Assembly: GCA_011319805.1 (NCBI GenBank)
Contig: SJRY01000228.1
Coordinates: forward strand, 868,001 to 932,000
Source: Macrocybe gigantea
Taxonomy: Eukaryota; Basidiomycota; Agaricomycetes; Agaricales; Callistosporiaceae
Length of the DNA stretch: 64,000 nt
Reading direction: 5' to 3'
Shown here: positions 1 to 12,474 of the stretch, piece after piece
Layout of the letters: the number at the start of each line of letters is the position of its first letter
How positions within the stretch are numbered: position 1 is the first letter of the stretch
Made by a program: the position numbers and the translations under genes
Notes under the pieces: generated by a model
Told to the model about the DNA's origin: nothing
Database searches by the model: none
The model's input: the letters and a program-made list of their open reading frames with translations, nothing else

Positions 1-1379
1 TTTCTGCGCGTCGTCAAACCTTCTGACGATTACTTGGCATTTTGTTGTCTTGCAAATGTGCTTGGAAGACGCCTTGACCGCGTCAGAGAAGAAAGTAAGG
101 CCAGCTGCGCGTTCTACAGCTTCGACTATCCGAAGGTCAGCATCCGTTCAGACCACGCGGTCATACGACATACCGGGCATGACAAATTGTTCCAAAGGAG
201 CATCGTCGGGGATGACAGCATTGGGCAACACAAACGCGCCTGTCGAAACCTCCATCACGTCGGGAGTCGACGGGGATGCAGGGCGCGAGGTGAGCACTAC
301 TTTTGCGAAATGCGTTGGCACCGCGACGTTTGGAGGTTTTCCGACAACCTCATAAGTCTTTGGAATATATTGTCACACCAATTCTGCCACTCATGAGATA
401 CAAATAACATCGACACTCACAACACGCCATTTTCCGTCGGCGTCGCGACGTGGAAGATAAAGCGGAACCGTAAAAATGTAGACATCTTGGAATGAGTTCG
501 TTAGGCGCCGGCACCAATCTTCTAAATAAGCCCAATCTGTATGTGTGGTCAGCGAAGAAGGGACAGCAAGACAAATTCTGCGATCATTACAATGTCTGTT
601 GAAGCCGTCACCCACCTGAGGTGCTATGTTCGACAACAAGAAAGTTTCATTCATGGCTTCCTGGGAAACATAAACAGTTCCGGACAATCTAAATGCGACA
701 GAGGGTTGTTGAATGGCACCTGAGATATTTTGGCATCGGCGGCAGGCACCCTAGAAAACAAGACGCGATGTCAATGGATGGGCGGGAGGCGTGCTGAACA
801 GCGACGAACATATGCCCTCTGTCATAGCCGCTGCGGAAGTAATCCTGTAATCGTGATCTGAAAGCAACGGGAAGGGACAGATCCTCGGTGAATGCAGACT
901 TGGAACGATCCCCGCCTTCATTCGCCTCTACGAGAATTTTGCTCTGTTGCAACGATGCCAGCGTCAAATGCTCTGCCGTCTAGAGAACATGAGCGAGCGA
1001 GCCGGGGAGTGTCGAGAAAAAACCGTACCCAGGCTGGATGCCTCAAACGCCTGTCATACACGGCAACATATGCTTTGCGGTACAATGGGTCGGCAATGGG
1101 CCCTATAGAGCCAATTGCATCATTGTAGCGCATAGAAGACGTTCGCAAGCAATACAGACCTGGGTTGCCGAACTTCAGAACAGAAGAAGACAATGAGGTC
1201 GATACAAGCTCAGCGCTGGTTAGCTTCGCGACGCCCCGCTCCGTGACGTCGAGTGTCGGTGTCTGTGTTGTTGAAGGGATCGCTGTCCGAGCGGTGCTCC
1301 TGTTGGTGACAAGAACGGCGAGGCCTCCTCCGACTACCGCCCCAGCGGCGAATATTGAAGCACGAATGATAGCAGACAT
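1..1379 (-). CDS. NUC1: Mitochondrial endonuclease G-type nuclease NUC1 (3' end outside window)
   Basis: Sugar-non-specific DNA/RNA endonuclease of the EndoG/Nuc1 family, which acts in the mitochondrial intermembrane space and in nuclei during programmed death. The start is taken at 1379 (MSAIIRASIFAAGAVVGGG), which gives a short N-terminal hydrophobic anchor as in other Nuc1 proteins. Next come GNPG, then PLYRKAYVAVYDRRLRHPAW, and in a later exon the catalytic signature YDRGHM (about 810-830), with DRGH holding the general-base His. A further exon reads MNETFLLSNIAPQVGDGFNR, and the Asn of SNIAPQ is the family's metal-binding residue. Reading continues open through position 1, so the C-terminus is cut by the window edge. 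At least three short introns are needed (near 355-390, 690-760 and 965-1010). Family assignment is firm; exact splice sites are inferred. Confidence 0.9.
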
Positions 1380-1878
1380 TCTGTCGAAGACTTTCAAGGG
1401 CCTCGCAAGATCGTGGCCTTGAAAATTGCCGGAACAATGTTCTTTACGTAAAATTTCTTTCTCTTGGCCAGCTAACACACCATATAGAGGCTAAGATTCC
1501 ACGGACACAAGGTTTAGCCAGGATGAACGGCAGAATGGGTCATGTAAAAACAAGCACGAGCAAGAATGGGCAGCATTATGTTAAGGAAAGAAACAATGGG
1601 TACCGAATAAATTCCATACGACTAGAACGAGAGAGGTCATGTCACCTTAGAAAAGGAAGAGAGGAAAGAGGTGAAGTGGAAGGAACAGAAATAGATCTTG
1701 CAAAAAAAAAATAGATGCGCATCGGGGAAGCGTATAGGGAGGATGAGGAAGAGAAGAGTATTAGAGTTCCTAACACCTTTTCGACGACGGTCAGGATCTC
1801 GTTCTCAACCGCTTAAAACCTGAAAAGCAATTCTGTCGTCACCTGCCAGCGCCATGGAACACGTTATTCGTCACTGCG
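1380..1878. other. Intergenic stretch between two minus-strand genes
   Basis: About 500 bp upstream of NUC1 and downstream of the PIN4-like gene. It contains A-rich and purine-rich tracts (for example a run of nine A near 1700) but no convincing exon. It presumably holds the NUC1 promoter and the 3' UTR of the neighbour. Confidence 0.5.
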
Positions 1879-3664
1879 TCAAATCTCTAGGGGCTCGTTC
1901 GTCCTGGCATCGAGCGCAGCTCGGTTCTGGTTGTCAGTGGTACCGACCCTACTATCCCTTCTGGCAAATCCGCCTGCGCCCGGACCTCGAGGCTGTCGAA
2001 CAACGCCGCTAGTGGCTTCGTGCCCACCATTCAACGTGACTGAACCCAGAGTGGAGGGAAGGGTAGGAACAGGTGGGATTGACCCTCCGTTTCCAAAAGG
2101 ACTAGTGCCGGAGAACAGGGAGGTGAAGCCGGTGGAAACTCTGCGAGACGGGGAGGCTATGGTGGCATACCCTTCGCGGATGTTGCCATTAGAAGCACGA
2201 GTGCTCAATCTTGGAGCCTGGGAATGCAATGTCTTCATGTCCGGCATGGACTTCTTAACGCGAAGCGAACTCGGTGGTGCTTGGGTGGACGGAGACAGGT
2301 AGGCGGACGGAGCACGAGAGAGAGTAGGAGCTTGTCGTTGAGGTTGCTGTTGAGCCTGATGGATGGATATCAAATTTACGATGCAGCTGGAACGATGAGG
2401 GCTCATACCCTTTGAGGATCGATGCGCGTAACGACGGCGTATCTCTCTTCGCCTTCGCCAACCGAGTAGTGATAGACGCCCAACTTTTGCGCGATGAGAT
2501 GAACAATCCGTCTCTGCTTCGGAGTCAATGTACGAGAGAAAGCAAGCTCGTCACGCATTCTATCGTCTTTGAAAAGAAGGATCATGGAGTATATCTCCAG
2601 AGTCTGGGGATCGTTGAGATCCAGCTCATTTGAGGAACCTTTCTCGGAAGCACTCGGCGTAGCGGACTGAGGTAGTTGAGTCGTGGCTGGGGCCGAGTTG
2701 AGAGAGAGATTGTACTGAGAGCTTGGGACAGCTGAAACATTTGGAGGGGAGTACTGTTGCTGTTGTTGATAGGCCGGGCCGCTGGAATAAGTACGAGGTG
2801 GGCTGAAGGCGGACGACAGCGCTGAGCTGTAGTCGTCATACAACACGGCGTTTGTGGTCTGTTCTTTTTCCAGTTGCATGGACCGCATGCGACGGATAGC
2901 TTTCTCACGCTCAATACGCTCTTTTTCTCCAGCCTGCAGAACCTTTTTGTACTCGACGCGAAGTTTGCGCCCTTGGACGTCGAAACCGTTCAACGCAGCC
3001 ACAACAGCGTCGGCGTCTACTGCTTGACGGAAGTTGGCAAAAGCCAAGCCGCGGAATGAGCCTTGTTGATCCAGGTGATAGTTGAAAGCGTAAGGAGTTG
3101 GGATCGAAAGAGATGCCTAAGACGAGATGAGAGACAATGGAAAGGAGAAGATTGGCAAACTGACAATGATATCAAGAAGGGTTTCGCGCTTGACGTTAAA
3201 CGGTATGTTTTTTATCACGATTGCGGTGGGGATGATCTCATCTTCAGAGCTTTGAGCAGAGACAGCTGGCGCAATCGGAGACGGGTTTATGTGTCCCATA
3301 GGGGGAGAACCGCCAGCGGAAGAGAAGTCAGAATTATTGTGTGGGGACAAGGAGCGATTATCGGAGGAGTTATTATCGAGCCATTGCTGGATGAGCTATC
3401 TGAGATGGGGAGTGAACGATGATCAGGGACGGGACGTACGGTAGGTAAAGCGCTCCGGATGGGCTTGTTCTTGAGCGGAGACTGGTTCATATTCACGAGA
3501 GGGTTGTATTGAGACTGTGGCTGCAGACCCGGAGAGGTGGCGAAATGGTATTGGGCTCTTGTGCCGCCGTTGCCTTCAAAGTCGTAAGTGTCATGAAGAC
3601 GTTGCTGGGAGGGGTGAGATGAGAGCGACAGGGCAGAAATGTCTGGGGCGAGCTGGTCATTATG
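1879..3664 (-). CDS. PIN4: RRM-containing RNA-binding protein, PIN4/Mdt1-like
   Basis: Likely homologue of yeast Pin4/Mdt1, an RNA-binding protein linked to the G2/M transition and the DNA-damage response. The RRM is split by an intron. RNP2 lies in AIVIKNIPFNVKRETLLDII (about 3165-3225) and the RNP1-like region is FRGLAFANFRQAVDADAVVA, followed by GFDVQGRKLRVEYKKVL (about 2930-3060). A Gln/Pro/Ser-rich stretch follows, then an R3H-like segment (LTPKQRRIVHLIAQKLGVYH, near 2475). The last intron joins DPQR to AQQQPQRQ (about 2355-2402). The long Ser/Pro tail ends at 1879. Upstream coding continues past 3496 to about 3664 (DTYDFEGNGG is legible), where a splice acceptor is seen. The first exon was not found, so the 5' end is provisional. 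Confidence 0.8.
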
Positions 3665-3871
3665 TGCTACACAGCCTAATAGTACGAGACGAAACGTTAA
3701 AAGAATGGAACGAGAGGGCGGTGATTTGAGAGAGGATGGAGGTAGGAGAACAAGGGGATCTGATGGGAAAGAGGTTCAAAGCACAACAAGACACAAATCT
3801 TCTGTTGTCTCTTGATTATATCCACGAGGCAAATCATATTACGAGCTCAGACTTGGTCAATCTCAATATTT

Positions 3872-4300
3872 CTACCTGCAATCATCTCGATGCCCATAGC
3901 CATAGCTCATCGCAGCCGGCTTAAGCGGCGTAAGCACCGTCTCCACGTCAAACGGAACTTTGATGCTGCCAGAGTGGTCCCAAGGCCCCCGAAGCACTTT
4001 GGGCGCTTGCTTCGCAGTGACTGGTGTCATGTCGCCTTCAACCTTGATGTCGCTGTGACGTGCCCTAGGTCTGGCCCGATGAGTGCCGTTCAATATTGGC
4101 GGGTGGAATGTCGGGCGGGGCAGAGACGGAAGCGTGTGTTTCGCCGTGCTACATTCCACACCGTGAGTCGCCTCCCAGTGCAATCTCTGTCATGGCATAC
4201 CTTCGTGCCGGAGTAGGCCCTGGCACCAACAGTAGCGCTGTGGGAGGCGAACGGCGGCGCATTATTTCCAGGTATGATGGTTGACGCACACCACCAAAAT
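3872..4300 (-). CDS. Doubtful small gene of unknown function
   Basis: Two overlapping open frames on the minus strand look protein-like. One contains PSYLEIMRRRSPPTALLLV (about 4190-4290). The other contains HSDIKVEGDMTPVTAKQAPK and VPFDVETVLTPLKPAAMSYG (3872-4110) and ends in a stop at 3872. An intron near 4100-4150 would be needed to join them, and no strong donor was found. No start codon or family could be recognised. It lies between the PIN4-like gene and the E2 gene, both on the same strand. It could instead be a long 3' UTR of the E2. Confidence 0.35.
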
Positions 4301-4532
4301 CTAAAGAAAGGCTGGAAAGAAAACAACTATGAGGCATTGCATCTCAAGCTCAAGCTCTGCATTTGTTGTTACCGATCGAAAAGGCTTGCAGCAAACCAGT
4401 TGCTGAAGCGCTGAAGAACGAATGTGGGGAAGGGAAAGAAAGTAATTGTATTATGTAATGTTATTGACCTGTGAATGACAAGCATGCGTATGTAACGAGG
4501 GCCCAAGGTTATCGGTCCAAGAGGGCAAAAAT

Positions 4533-5511
4533 TCAAAGCGTGCTGTCTTTCAGTGGCCGATAATGCCTCATGAGTTGAATTTTGTAGGCTGTGACGAGGG
4601 TGCACAAGTTAGTCAGAAAGAGAAGGTACATCCGAGCATAGATCTCACCGTCGGGATTGCTCCAAAGGTTCGCAGCATCCGGATTTAAAGGTGACGCATT
4701 GTTGGGCTCTAGGGTGCAAGGTCTTTGACAGTTCTCATCAAACGAGCTGAAACGACAGCATACCTCCCAACAGTGATTGCAACGATAGAAGAATCGTTTG
4801 AACACTGTACACAGCTGACCATTTGTCCTATATTCAGGAAAGAAACGGATTAGCAAACGAATTCTCGAGATCAAAATTGGTTAACCTGGAGTATGTCCAA
4901 GCATATTGCGCCCCCAGCAAGATCGACATTAGGGTGGTAGCATGGCGTTTCAAATTTGATGGTAGGTGCTACGTAAGGGTAATTTGGAGGGAAGGAAATG
5001 GAGATGCGGAACGAAAGCCCGGCATAAATCTTTACAACGTGTCGTATCATCAACGATCGCAGCTTCTCTCGGAGAACTCACAGTCTCTGCTGCGCCTTCG
5101 ATGGTGCCGACCCACTCGAGGAGATTTCCATCGTTCTTCGGGAAAGCCGACTGGAGTGCAGAATTAATGATCAACGGAGCGGTGTTTTGCGTAGCGACTA
5201 ACTATGCCTGGAGAAGAGGACATCTGAAATGGGTAAACATTCAAGACCGGTAAAATTTACAGAGTGAACAGAGTACGAACCATCAAAGTCATAAGTTCGT
5301 TACTGAGTCTTTTAAACAGGGAATCAGCAATCATGCAACGGTCTTTACTTGGGGTGAACTACCGTTTCGTGACGCTGCCGGCGGGCTGTTGAGCGGTCTC
5401 TGGTACATTGGGTTTCTGGGAAGGCCGTGCTACGGAGGGAGAGGGAGAGATTTGTTCCATCGGTGGAGTGAAGGGACAGCTTGGGCTGTGAAGAACAAGT
5501 TGTTGTGGCAT
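4533..5511 (-). CDS. UBC11: Ubiquitin-conjugating enzyme E2, UBE2C/Ubc11 type
   Basis: E2 that works with the anaphase-promoting complex to mark mitotic cyclins and securin in animals and fission yeast. From the start at 5511 the protein has a roughly 50-residue Pro/Ser/Gln-rich N-terminal extension typical of UBE2C. Then come [52 protein letters not shown] and [19 protein letters not shown], whose Cys in ICLDIL is the catalytic residue and HPN the conserved oxyanion motif. [20 protein letters not shown] and [20 protein letters not shown] follow, then a C-terminus ending in [11 protein letters not shown] at 4533. At least five introns split about 195 codons, and all exons join in phase. The N-terminal Met could also be the in-frame ATG at 5460. 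It is divergent from EDE1 with about 305 bp between the starts. Confidence 0.92.
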
Positions 5512-5816
5512 CAATAGCAAACTGTTAGAACGCGCCAAAAGGCAGTCACATGATCAACCAACCACATCACGGTCTCCCACCCGAGGGCCTGAGGGCAACT
5601 TTTGATTGTTGCTTGTAGTTCAATAACTCTGGAATGCGAGGATGCGACTCTGGCAACTATCATATAGCTTTAGCAGCCGACATGCAACCTTCGACGTTGT
5701 GGAGGAGAATGCAAATAAATGAACGAATAGGCGCAGCGTGGGAATCTACTCGGTAGCCAACCCGAAGGTGCCGTTGGACGCCTTGCGCTCCATCAAATCC
5801 CTCAGACTCGGACATC
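5512..5816. promoter_or_regulatory. Shared upstream region of the E2 and EDE1 genes
   Basis: About 305 bp between two divergent starts. It has no open frame of note and no clear TATA box. It is taken as the bidirectional promoter region from position alone. Confidence 0.4.
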
Positions 5817-8800
5817 ATGTCCACAAAGTTCACCCCCACAGCCGCAGAGCTGGCTCTTGTCTCTCAAATCTTTGCGCAAGCAGACCCTCAGAAGCTCGGC
5901 ATCCTGACGGGGGATGTAGCAGTACGGATCTTTGGTGGCGCCAAGTTGCAACCAAGCATCTTGGGCGAGATTTGGAGCATTGCGGATGAAGACAACAATG
6001 GTTGGCTACCCAAGAAGGGTGTCGCAATTGCATTGCGCCTCATGGGTTGGGCCCAGAAGGGCGAGAAAGTGACGCGTGCGCTGGTAAACCAACGTCAGTC
6101 ATTACCTCAATCCACGCATAGCCTTCCGTTCTGAATTGTCGCACAGCGGGTCCGTTGCCTACCCTCGAAGGCATCAACTCCGTAGCCCAGAACAACACCG
6201 GTGTATCAATATCAAAGTCTCCGCCGCCAGGATTCCCTCCGCTGACGAGTCAGGACCGAGCGAAATTCCTGAACATCTTCAACAAGTCCCGTCCCGTCAA
6301 CGGATTGTTGAGCGGTCTGTGCTTTGTCTGCCATCCTCTCATGCTGAACTGCTAAACTGGCGCAAGGTGAACAAGCCCGTGATATCTTCCTCAAGTCAGG
6401 GCTCTCAAATGAGAAACTCCTTCAGATTTGGTAAGTCTCCTACGTATCTCACTCATTTTCGCTTTCCTCATCAATTACCCCATCCCCACCCCGGGCGGGG
6501 TCCCTACAGGAACTTGGCAGACACGCAAGATCGCGGTTCTCTCGACCCGACAGATTTCGCGATAGGCATGTACTTTATCCAAGGGCTCATGTCTGGTCAA
6601 CTCTCCTTCATTCCAACTGCTTTACCACCGGGACTCTACCAGCAAGCTGGTGGAAATCCTGTTGCGCCTGGGTCCGCGAGGAAGCACATGACGGGCAACA
6701 GTGGATCGTTCAGCCCTGTGAGCAGCATCTTTCCCCAGTCCCGCATACAGCCGCAGTACACCGGCCAGGGTCAGTCACTGCAACAAAACATCACTGGCAC
6801 TTCTCCATCTATGAAGTCGCCAACGCTCAGTACCCGCCCAGAAGCACAAGCTCCGCGAAACGCCCCCGTATCCCAGTGGGACGTGACTGCAGCTGAGAAG
6901 GCCAATTCGGACCGCCTTTTCGATGAACTGGACACTCAACGACGTGGTTATATTGAGGGTGATGTTGCCGTCCCGTTCATGTTGAAGTCTGACCTTCCCG
7001 GTGAAATCCTGGCTCAAGTCTGGTACGAAAGCTGCTTCTGCTTCTCAGAAGAGACCTTGTTAACGACCGATCAGGGACCTAGCTGATCTTAACAATGACG
7101 GTCGCCTGACACGAGATGGATTTGCTGTTGCAATGCATCTAATACAGAAGAAACTCGCAGGCATTGACGTTCCTTCCACTCTGCCACCCTCTTTATTACC
7201 ACCTTCTATGCGCACTACCTTTGCGTCTCCATTCCTTGTTAATTCCCCACAGCAAGAACCGCAGAAGGATCTATTATGGGATGATTCCCCGTCATCTCCT
7301 ATCGCTCCCTCGATGAATACCCAAACGCAAGCTGTTGCAGCTCTAGCAACAGCCACATCCGATCCGTTCGGTTCTGCCTTTAACCCTCGTATGTTGGTTA
7401 TTACTATACAAATCCGGTCTTAGCTAATAACATGTGCACACCTCTCTAGAACAACATCAAGACTTACTCGGAGATGACGAAGACACGGCGCACGCACCAC
7501 CGCCGTTACACGACCAGTCCGCTGAAATCGGTAATCTCCAGAATCAACTGAAGTCCAACAATCGCTCTTTGGATGCCGCAAAGCGCGACAGGGAGGCCGT
7601 GGAACAACAGTTGGCAAACCAGGCATCTCAACTCTCGGCCCTGCAGACTCAACTATCGTCAGCTAAAGCTGCCTATGAAACCGAGACGAAGTTGCTTACT
7701 ACCCTCAAAGATCGCCAAGCCGCGCAGCTTGGAGAGATCCAGAAAACAAGAGAAGAACTAATTCGGGCAGAGAGCGACTTGAGCGCTCTTCGGGTAGAGA
7801 AAGCTGAAATTGAAGGTGCTTTCCTTCGCGACAAAGAAGAATCCCGCGATTTGCATAAGAGAATGATCGAAACCGGCCAGCAAACCGAAGCACTGAAAGT
7901 AGAGATTGAGAAACTCAAGAAAGAGGCCAAACAGCAGAAAGGACTCTTGGCAATTGCTCGCAAACAGTTGAGCACGAAGGAGACAGAAAAAGCGAAAGTC
8001 GATAAGGAGTTCGAAACTGCGAACGAGGAGGTTTCAGCGGTGGCCAAGGAAAGAGAAGAGGCCGAAAATGAGTTTCAACTCATTGGCACCGCATCCACGA
8101 ACCTTGGTGCTTCCACGGATTCCCTTACCTTCGCTGCCAACCAACCACTTCCTTCCTCGCCGGATCAGATGGCAAAGAGTAACAATCCTTTTGAGCGGTT
8201 GGCGATGGCGTCCAACTTGACACCTCCAAAATCAAAGTCACAATCTACCTTCTTACCATTCAGTAGTCCAACACCCCCAACGCAACAGGCCACAGCATTT
8301 GAAAGTGTAAGTAAAAGTGGCTTTCCTGAACGTGCATGGCTATATTTTCACGACATTTAGGGTTCATCATCATTGTTGCCCGAGTCGGAGATGGCAACTC
8401 CGAAAGCTCCTCCTGCGAATATATTAGCACCGGAACTCTCTGCGGCATCACCAGAGTCCGCCCTTTCATCGACTACAGAGGACTCGGACGATTTCATGAC
8501 CCCTCCGACAACAGCCAATAATCAGCAGGAACAGTCTTCGACTGCAGGTACCGAAATAAGCTCTTTGAATCGTCTGTCCATTGAGGAGGCGGCTCCTCAT
8601 TTCCCCGACATAAATGAAAGTGGCGCACTTCCGAAAGATCTTCCGAAAGAAGAGAAGCACGAGCAACCTGTCACTGATCTCGGATCGCAGTTGAAAGAAA
8701 TCGAGATAGAGGAATCAGATAGCGATGAAGAGGACCAGGTTCCGTTGGCAGAACTTTCCAAGAAAGTCCACGAGGCTTCTTCAGCGCCCCAGCCTTCTGA

Positions 8801-9934
8801 ATCTACCGCAATTTCGCAGCAGGACGTCTCGGCGCCCATGAATTTCGATGACATTTTCGGTGTCATGCCTTCCACAGAACCTTCAACTGAGACCTCTCAA
8901 CCACAGGTAGAAGTCAAGGACCCTGAACCTGGGCCTGAAAAGCAGGCAGCCGCGGAAGCCTCCCCAAGCCTAAACACGTTCGATAAAGTTTTCGACACCT
9001 CGCCGGAGGCCGCAGCACCTAGTGGAACGGCAAATGGTGTTTCCGGCGTCAATGCATTTGATGAAGCGATGGAAAGAATTTCAGTGGCTGTACCACCATC
9101 GGCCGCGCCCTTCTCATTTGAAAGTGCTTTTGAGGATACTTTCGATTTCTCGGCTGCTACAGAAAAGTCCTTTATGGCTCATAACGGCACCGAAACCACG
9201 CCTACCATCGAGGGCGATTCATCTGTCAAGGCTCAACCTGGCCCTGTCGTTGAGCCAGACCTTTTCTCTTCATCGAACGGAACGGCAAATTTGTTTTCGA
9301 CCTCTGTGCCTCCGGTGAAGCCTTCTTTTGAGGATGTATTCGACTCTGTGCCAGACCACGAGCCGAATAGCAACGTCCCTCCAAACCAGACGATCATAAA
9401 CGCTGCGGCTACTGGTTCGGAACCTACGACTTTCCCTACAATGTCAGCCACATCATCTCCAAAGGCTGAATCGCCGTCGCGTTCTCCCATCGCCAGATCC
9501 TATTCTCCTGTGCCTCGGACGAAATCGCCTCCTCCTCGAGTGTCTTCCCCGAAGCCAAGAGCATCCACCTCTTCAAAAGAAACCCATCACGAGAAGGAAA
9601 AAGTGAAAGAGTCTTCGGTCCGACAATCCAAATTAAGTGTAAGCAGCGTTGTACGATAGATGTCGCTTTCGACTAATGCCAGCCCCATCAGATCCGATTG
9701 CCGTTCGGAAAGAAGAGAAAGCAGCATGATTCGAAACATGCACCATTGAGTTCGACCCTTAGCCCTCCGACTGAGGAATCTATGAGATCTGTCTCGCCTG
9801 CCGTTGATGACGACGTTGAAGCTGTGAAACAACTGACGGCTATGGGTTTTAGCCGTTCACAGTCTGTGGCAGCACTGGAAAAGTACGGTTATGATGTTCC
9901 GCGAGCACTGAACAGTCTACTGGGTGCGCCGTAA
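5817..9934 (+). CDS. EDE1: EH-domain endocytic scaffold Ede1/Eps15-like
   Basis: Early coat scaffold that starts clathrin-mediated endocytosis by binding NPF-containing adaptors and ubiquitinated cargo. Three EH domains are visible. EH1 begins at residue 1 ([19 protein letters not shown] .. [15 protein letters not shown]). EH2 is split by introns ([19 protein letters not shown] .. [20 protein letters not shown] .. [20 protein letters not shown]). EH3 runs [20 protein letters not shown] .. [21 protein letters not shown] coiled coil of about 160 residues (7540-8060) and a long acidic Ser/Pro linker follow, and a C-terminal UBA domain closes the protein ([20 protein letters not shown] .. ALNSLLGAP). 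This is the usual Ede1 order. The reading frame is intact across all joins examined. Confidence 0.93.
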
Positions 9935-10584
9935 TCGCCATCTTTACCTCTTTTTTCTTCCCGGCGAACGACTTATTAAATCTGAGCTAATATTGATCAA
10001 TGCTAAATACGGTCCTTCTGTTCCTCTTCTTAATGTTATTCGTGTATACTGTACGAAGGACAACATGCGTCGTGTGCTACAAGTTCCAAGACAACCTCGG
10101 AGTGATGTCAAGTTTAGAGATATGATGTCGCCATCTGTCCCACTCTTGCTGTCTTTGGAATCTTTGAAGTATTTGTTCGAGTTGCGACGGTGCCGGCGGA
10201 TGGCATCGGAGGACGAAGGTGTAGCCTGCCGAACGACGACGTTGTTTAAGCTCGATTGTGTTGAGACCGACATTCGTGTAAGGCGACATATCTACCAACC
10301 CATCAGGTGACACCTGTTTGGGCGTGGTAAATGCAAAGATGCAGAAGAATAGGATTCGTATGCGAACCTCTAAAGGAGGTGAGAGTGGTAGACAACCCCG
10401 CTTGCCGTTTAACGACACGCTCACATACAAGCCACCTGACTCAGGCCACGCTGAGGCGGGGTTTGACCCGTCACCTTGCATATCACCATCACTAGCATAA
10501 CATGCCATAGTCAAGCAAATGGCATGGTCAAGTCTACAGGCAACACGAATCAGCGAAGGGGCAAGACACCATCAAAGCCATCAT
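9935..10584. other. Convergent intergenic region
   Basis: About 650 bp between the convergent 3' ends of EDE1 and the next gene. Minus-strand frames of 109 and 145 codons cross it, but neither shows family features or a good start context. Most of it is probably 3' UTR. A small unannotated gene cannot be excluded. Confidence 0.4.
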
Positions 10585-12474
10585 TCACCGTTCCAGGTCC
10601 CTTCGGTTCCATGCGTTTAAGGCGAGACATTGTTCTTCGGTGAGCTCAAAGCGGATCGACATGGTAGCGTTCTCATTTCGAGGAAAGTCTAGCACGGCTA
10701 TGATGTGCATGTTGTCTCCGCGTGCTGCAACCTTGGACATTATAGCCGCCATATCAGGGATACGCAGCCTTGGCGGAAGAGCCGTGAGGGAGACGACAAC
10801 AGAACCGTCAGCATCCTCGGCGTTGCTGGACTTGACCTTTCCGACGTCAAGGGACTGAACCAGTTAGATGCATAATATAAGGGAAGAGCCATTCCACCTA
10901 CACTCTCATCGGCATGCATTGATTCCTCTTGTTTTTGCTCAGTTAAGTTCTTGCTTTCCGTTTGCGCAAAAGAAACCCTCTGGTCGCCCTGGCCAGCTAG
11001 AAATGAGGGGCGCTCAGTGGGCGCAGAGACGGTATTTCCGGAGTCTTGGATGGATGAAGAATTTCCAAGTGGCTGGTCGAATAAACCTCTTTGACTGGCT
11101 TCCATTGTCGCCATTGTACCGTCTCGTAAGACTCGATTCGCTGCTTTGATCGAAGGTCCTTCATCCAGAATTTCTTGATGTCCCGATATAGGCACCCCCA
11201 CATAGCCTGGTATTGTCCGACCTTGGGAAGTTATTAACTGGTGATGTTGTGACTTTTCGGCACTAGAGCCTAGCGGACGTGGGATAGGCGGAGAACTGGT
11301 CAGCTGAGCCAACGTCTCATGACCTTTATCCGCCGATACTATTGTTGTACCTGGAGGTTTGTCTTGTTGGACGTTGGAGGCAAATGATACCGCTCGTGAT
11401 TGAGCAGCGGCGGCCTGTTTTTGGCCAAACGCCTGTAAATCCTTTTTTAAGATATCCGCCGTCAATGAGAGTTTCTTCTTTTTCTTTACTGGAGCCAGTT
11501 GTTCCGACGGAGACTCGGACTGAGCCAGTTTCGCATCGGAAATGGTATGCGGAGTCATTGTTTCGACATGTGTGGAAAGGGGAAGAGCAGATTTATCTGA
11601 TATGCCCGATGAATCGCGCTGAGATGGTATAGCTGAGCTGATATTGTCTTGGAATACAAGCTGGGCTACTTCTTGTTCGGACGCGGACGTGGGCGGTGCT
11701 TCTTTTACGGAAGCTACAGGATGTGTGAGTGAAGCAACAGAGACCAATGCGGTCTTCTCACTTGTACCGGCTGGACGTTCTTGTACGAAAGTCGTATGTT
11801 CTTGAGCAGAAGCCGTGGCATCAGCGACTGGCATGCTCTTCGTCACATTTCTGGCATGAAATGAGCAACAAGCCCACGAATACATGAGAGGAAAAGTTGA
11901 TACCTTTCTGGCGATGTCGCAGAGGATGGTCCAGGTTCCACGATAGTAGCTAATAGAGACTGAATTTGGGCTGACACATTGGGATTGAGCGGTCTCAATA
12001 AAATTTAGTCGCTCAGCATCTGACCTTGCAATCCTGGCTCGGTAAAAAGATGCTGATGCGGCCGAACGGAGTCGAGGAGGCCGCAGTAGTGTCGAGCCAT
12101 GGGGTGATTCAAGAATGCAGACAAATGAGAAGCCGTGTTTGGGGTAAGACCGACTGCTCGTTGAAATGTGCCATGGGCTACCTAGGGGTGAGGCAGAACG
12201 CGGTCAGCGCGCTGACGGCGTCACCGTTGCAAAATAAGACGACCGTCAGGAGTGTGACAATCTGGCGTGCATCGTTGAAAAGAGACTCGATCTAGGAGAA
12301 TATCTGGATTGACCTCTGGCCTCGCCTCTGGGTAATATGCTCTGTCAGAGCGGAGCCACGCTGCCAGCCTAGCAGATGTCTGTGCATACGTATCCAAGTC
12401 ATCCTGTGCCAGCTTCCTTGCAAACGGGGGAACAGTCTGCTATTATTCGCGATGGCATTAGACGAGAAAGACAT
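10585..12474 (-). CDS. Unrecognised fungal protein with conserved N- and C-terminal regions
   Basis: No family recognised. The start is taken at 12474 (MSFSSNAIANNSRLF). The N-terminal region reads FARKLAQDDLDTYAQTSARL, WLRSDRAYYPEARPEVNPDI and then CTPDCHTPDGRLILQR, with a Cys/His cluster. Next come VAHGTFQRAVGLTPNTASHL and NHPMARHYCGLLDSVRPHQH. A 53-nt intron joins PGLQ to AQIQSLLATIVEPGPSSATS. The middle (11885-10900) is a Ser/Thr/Gln-rich, probably disordered region with a basic KKKKKLSLTADILKKDL patch. The last exon is ordered (GSVVVSLTALPPRLRIPDMA .. MSIRFELTEEQCLALNAWNR) and ends at 10585. The first exon is out of frame with the second by one base at a run of five G (12426-12430). Divergent from the phosphodiesterase, with 281 bp between starts. 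Confidence 0.7.

Noticed and set aside
10077..10514. Minus-strand 145-codon frame in the EDE1 downstream region
   Set aside because: No recognisable domain and a shifting composition; a second frame over the same bases looks equally good, which argues for chance.
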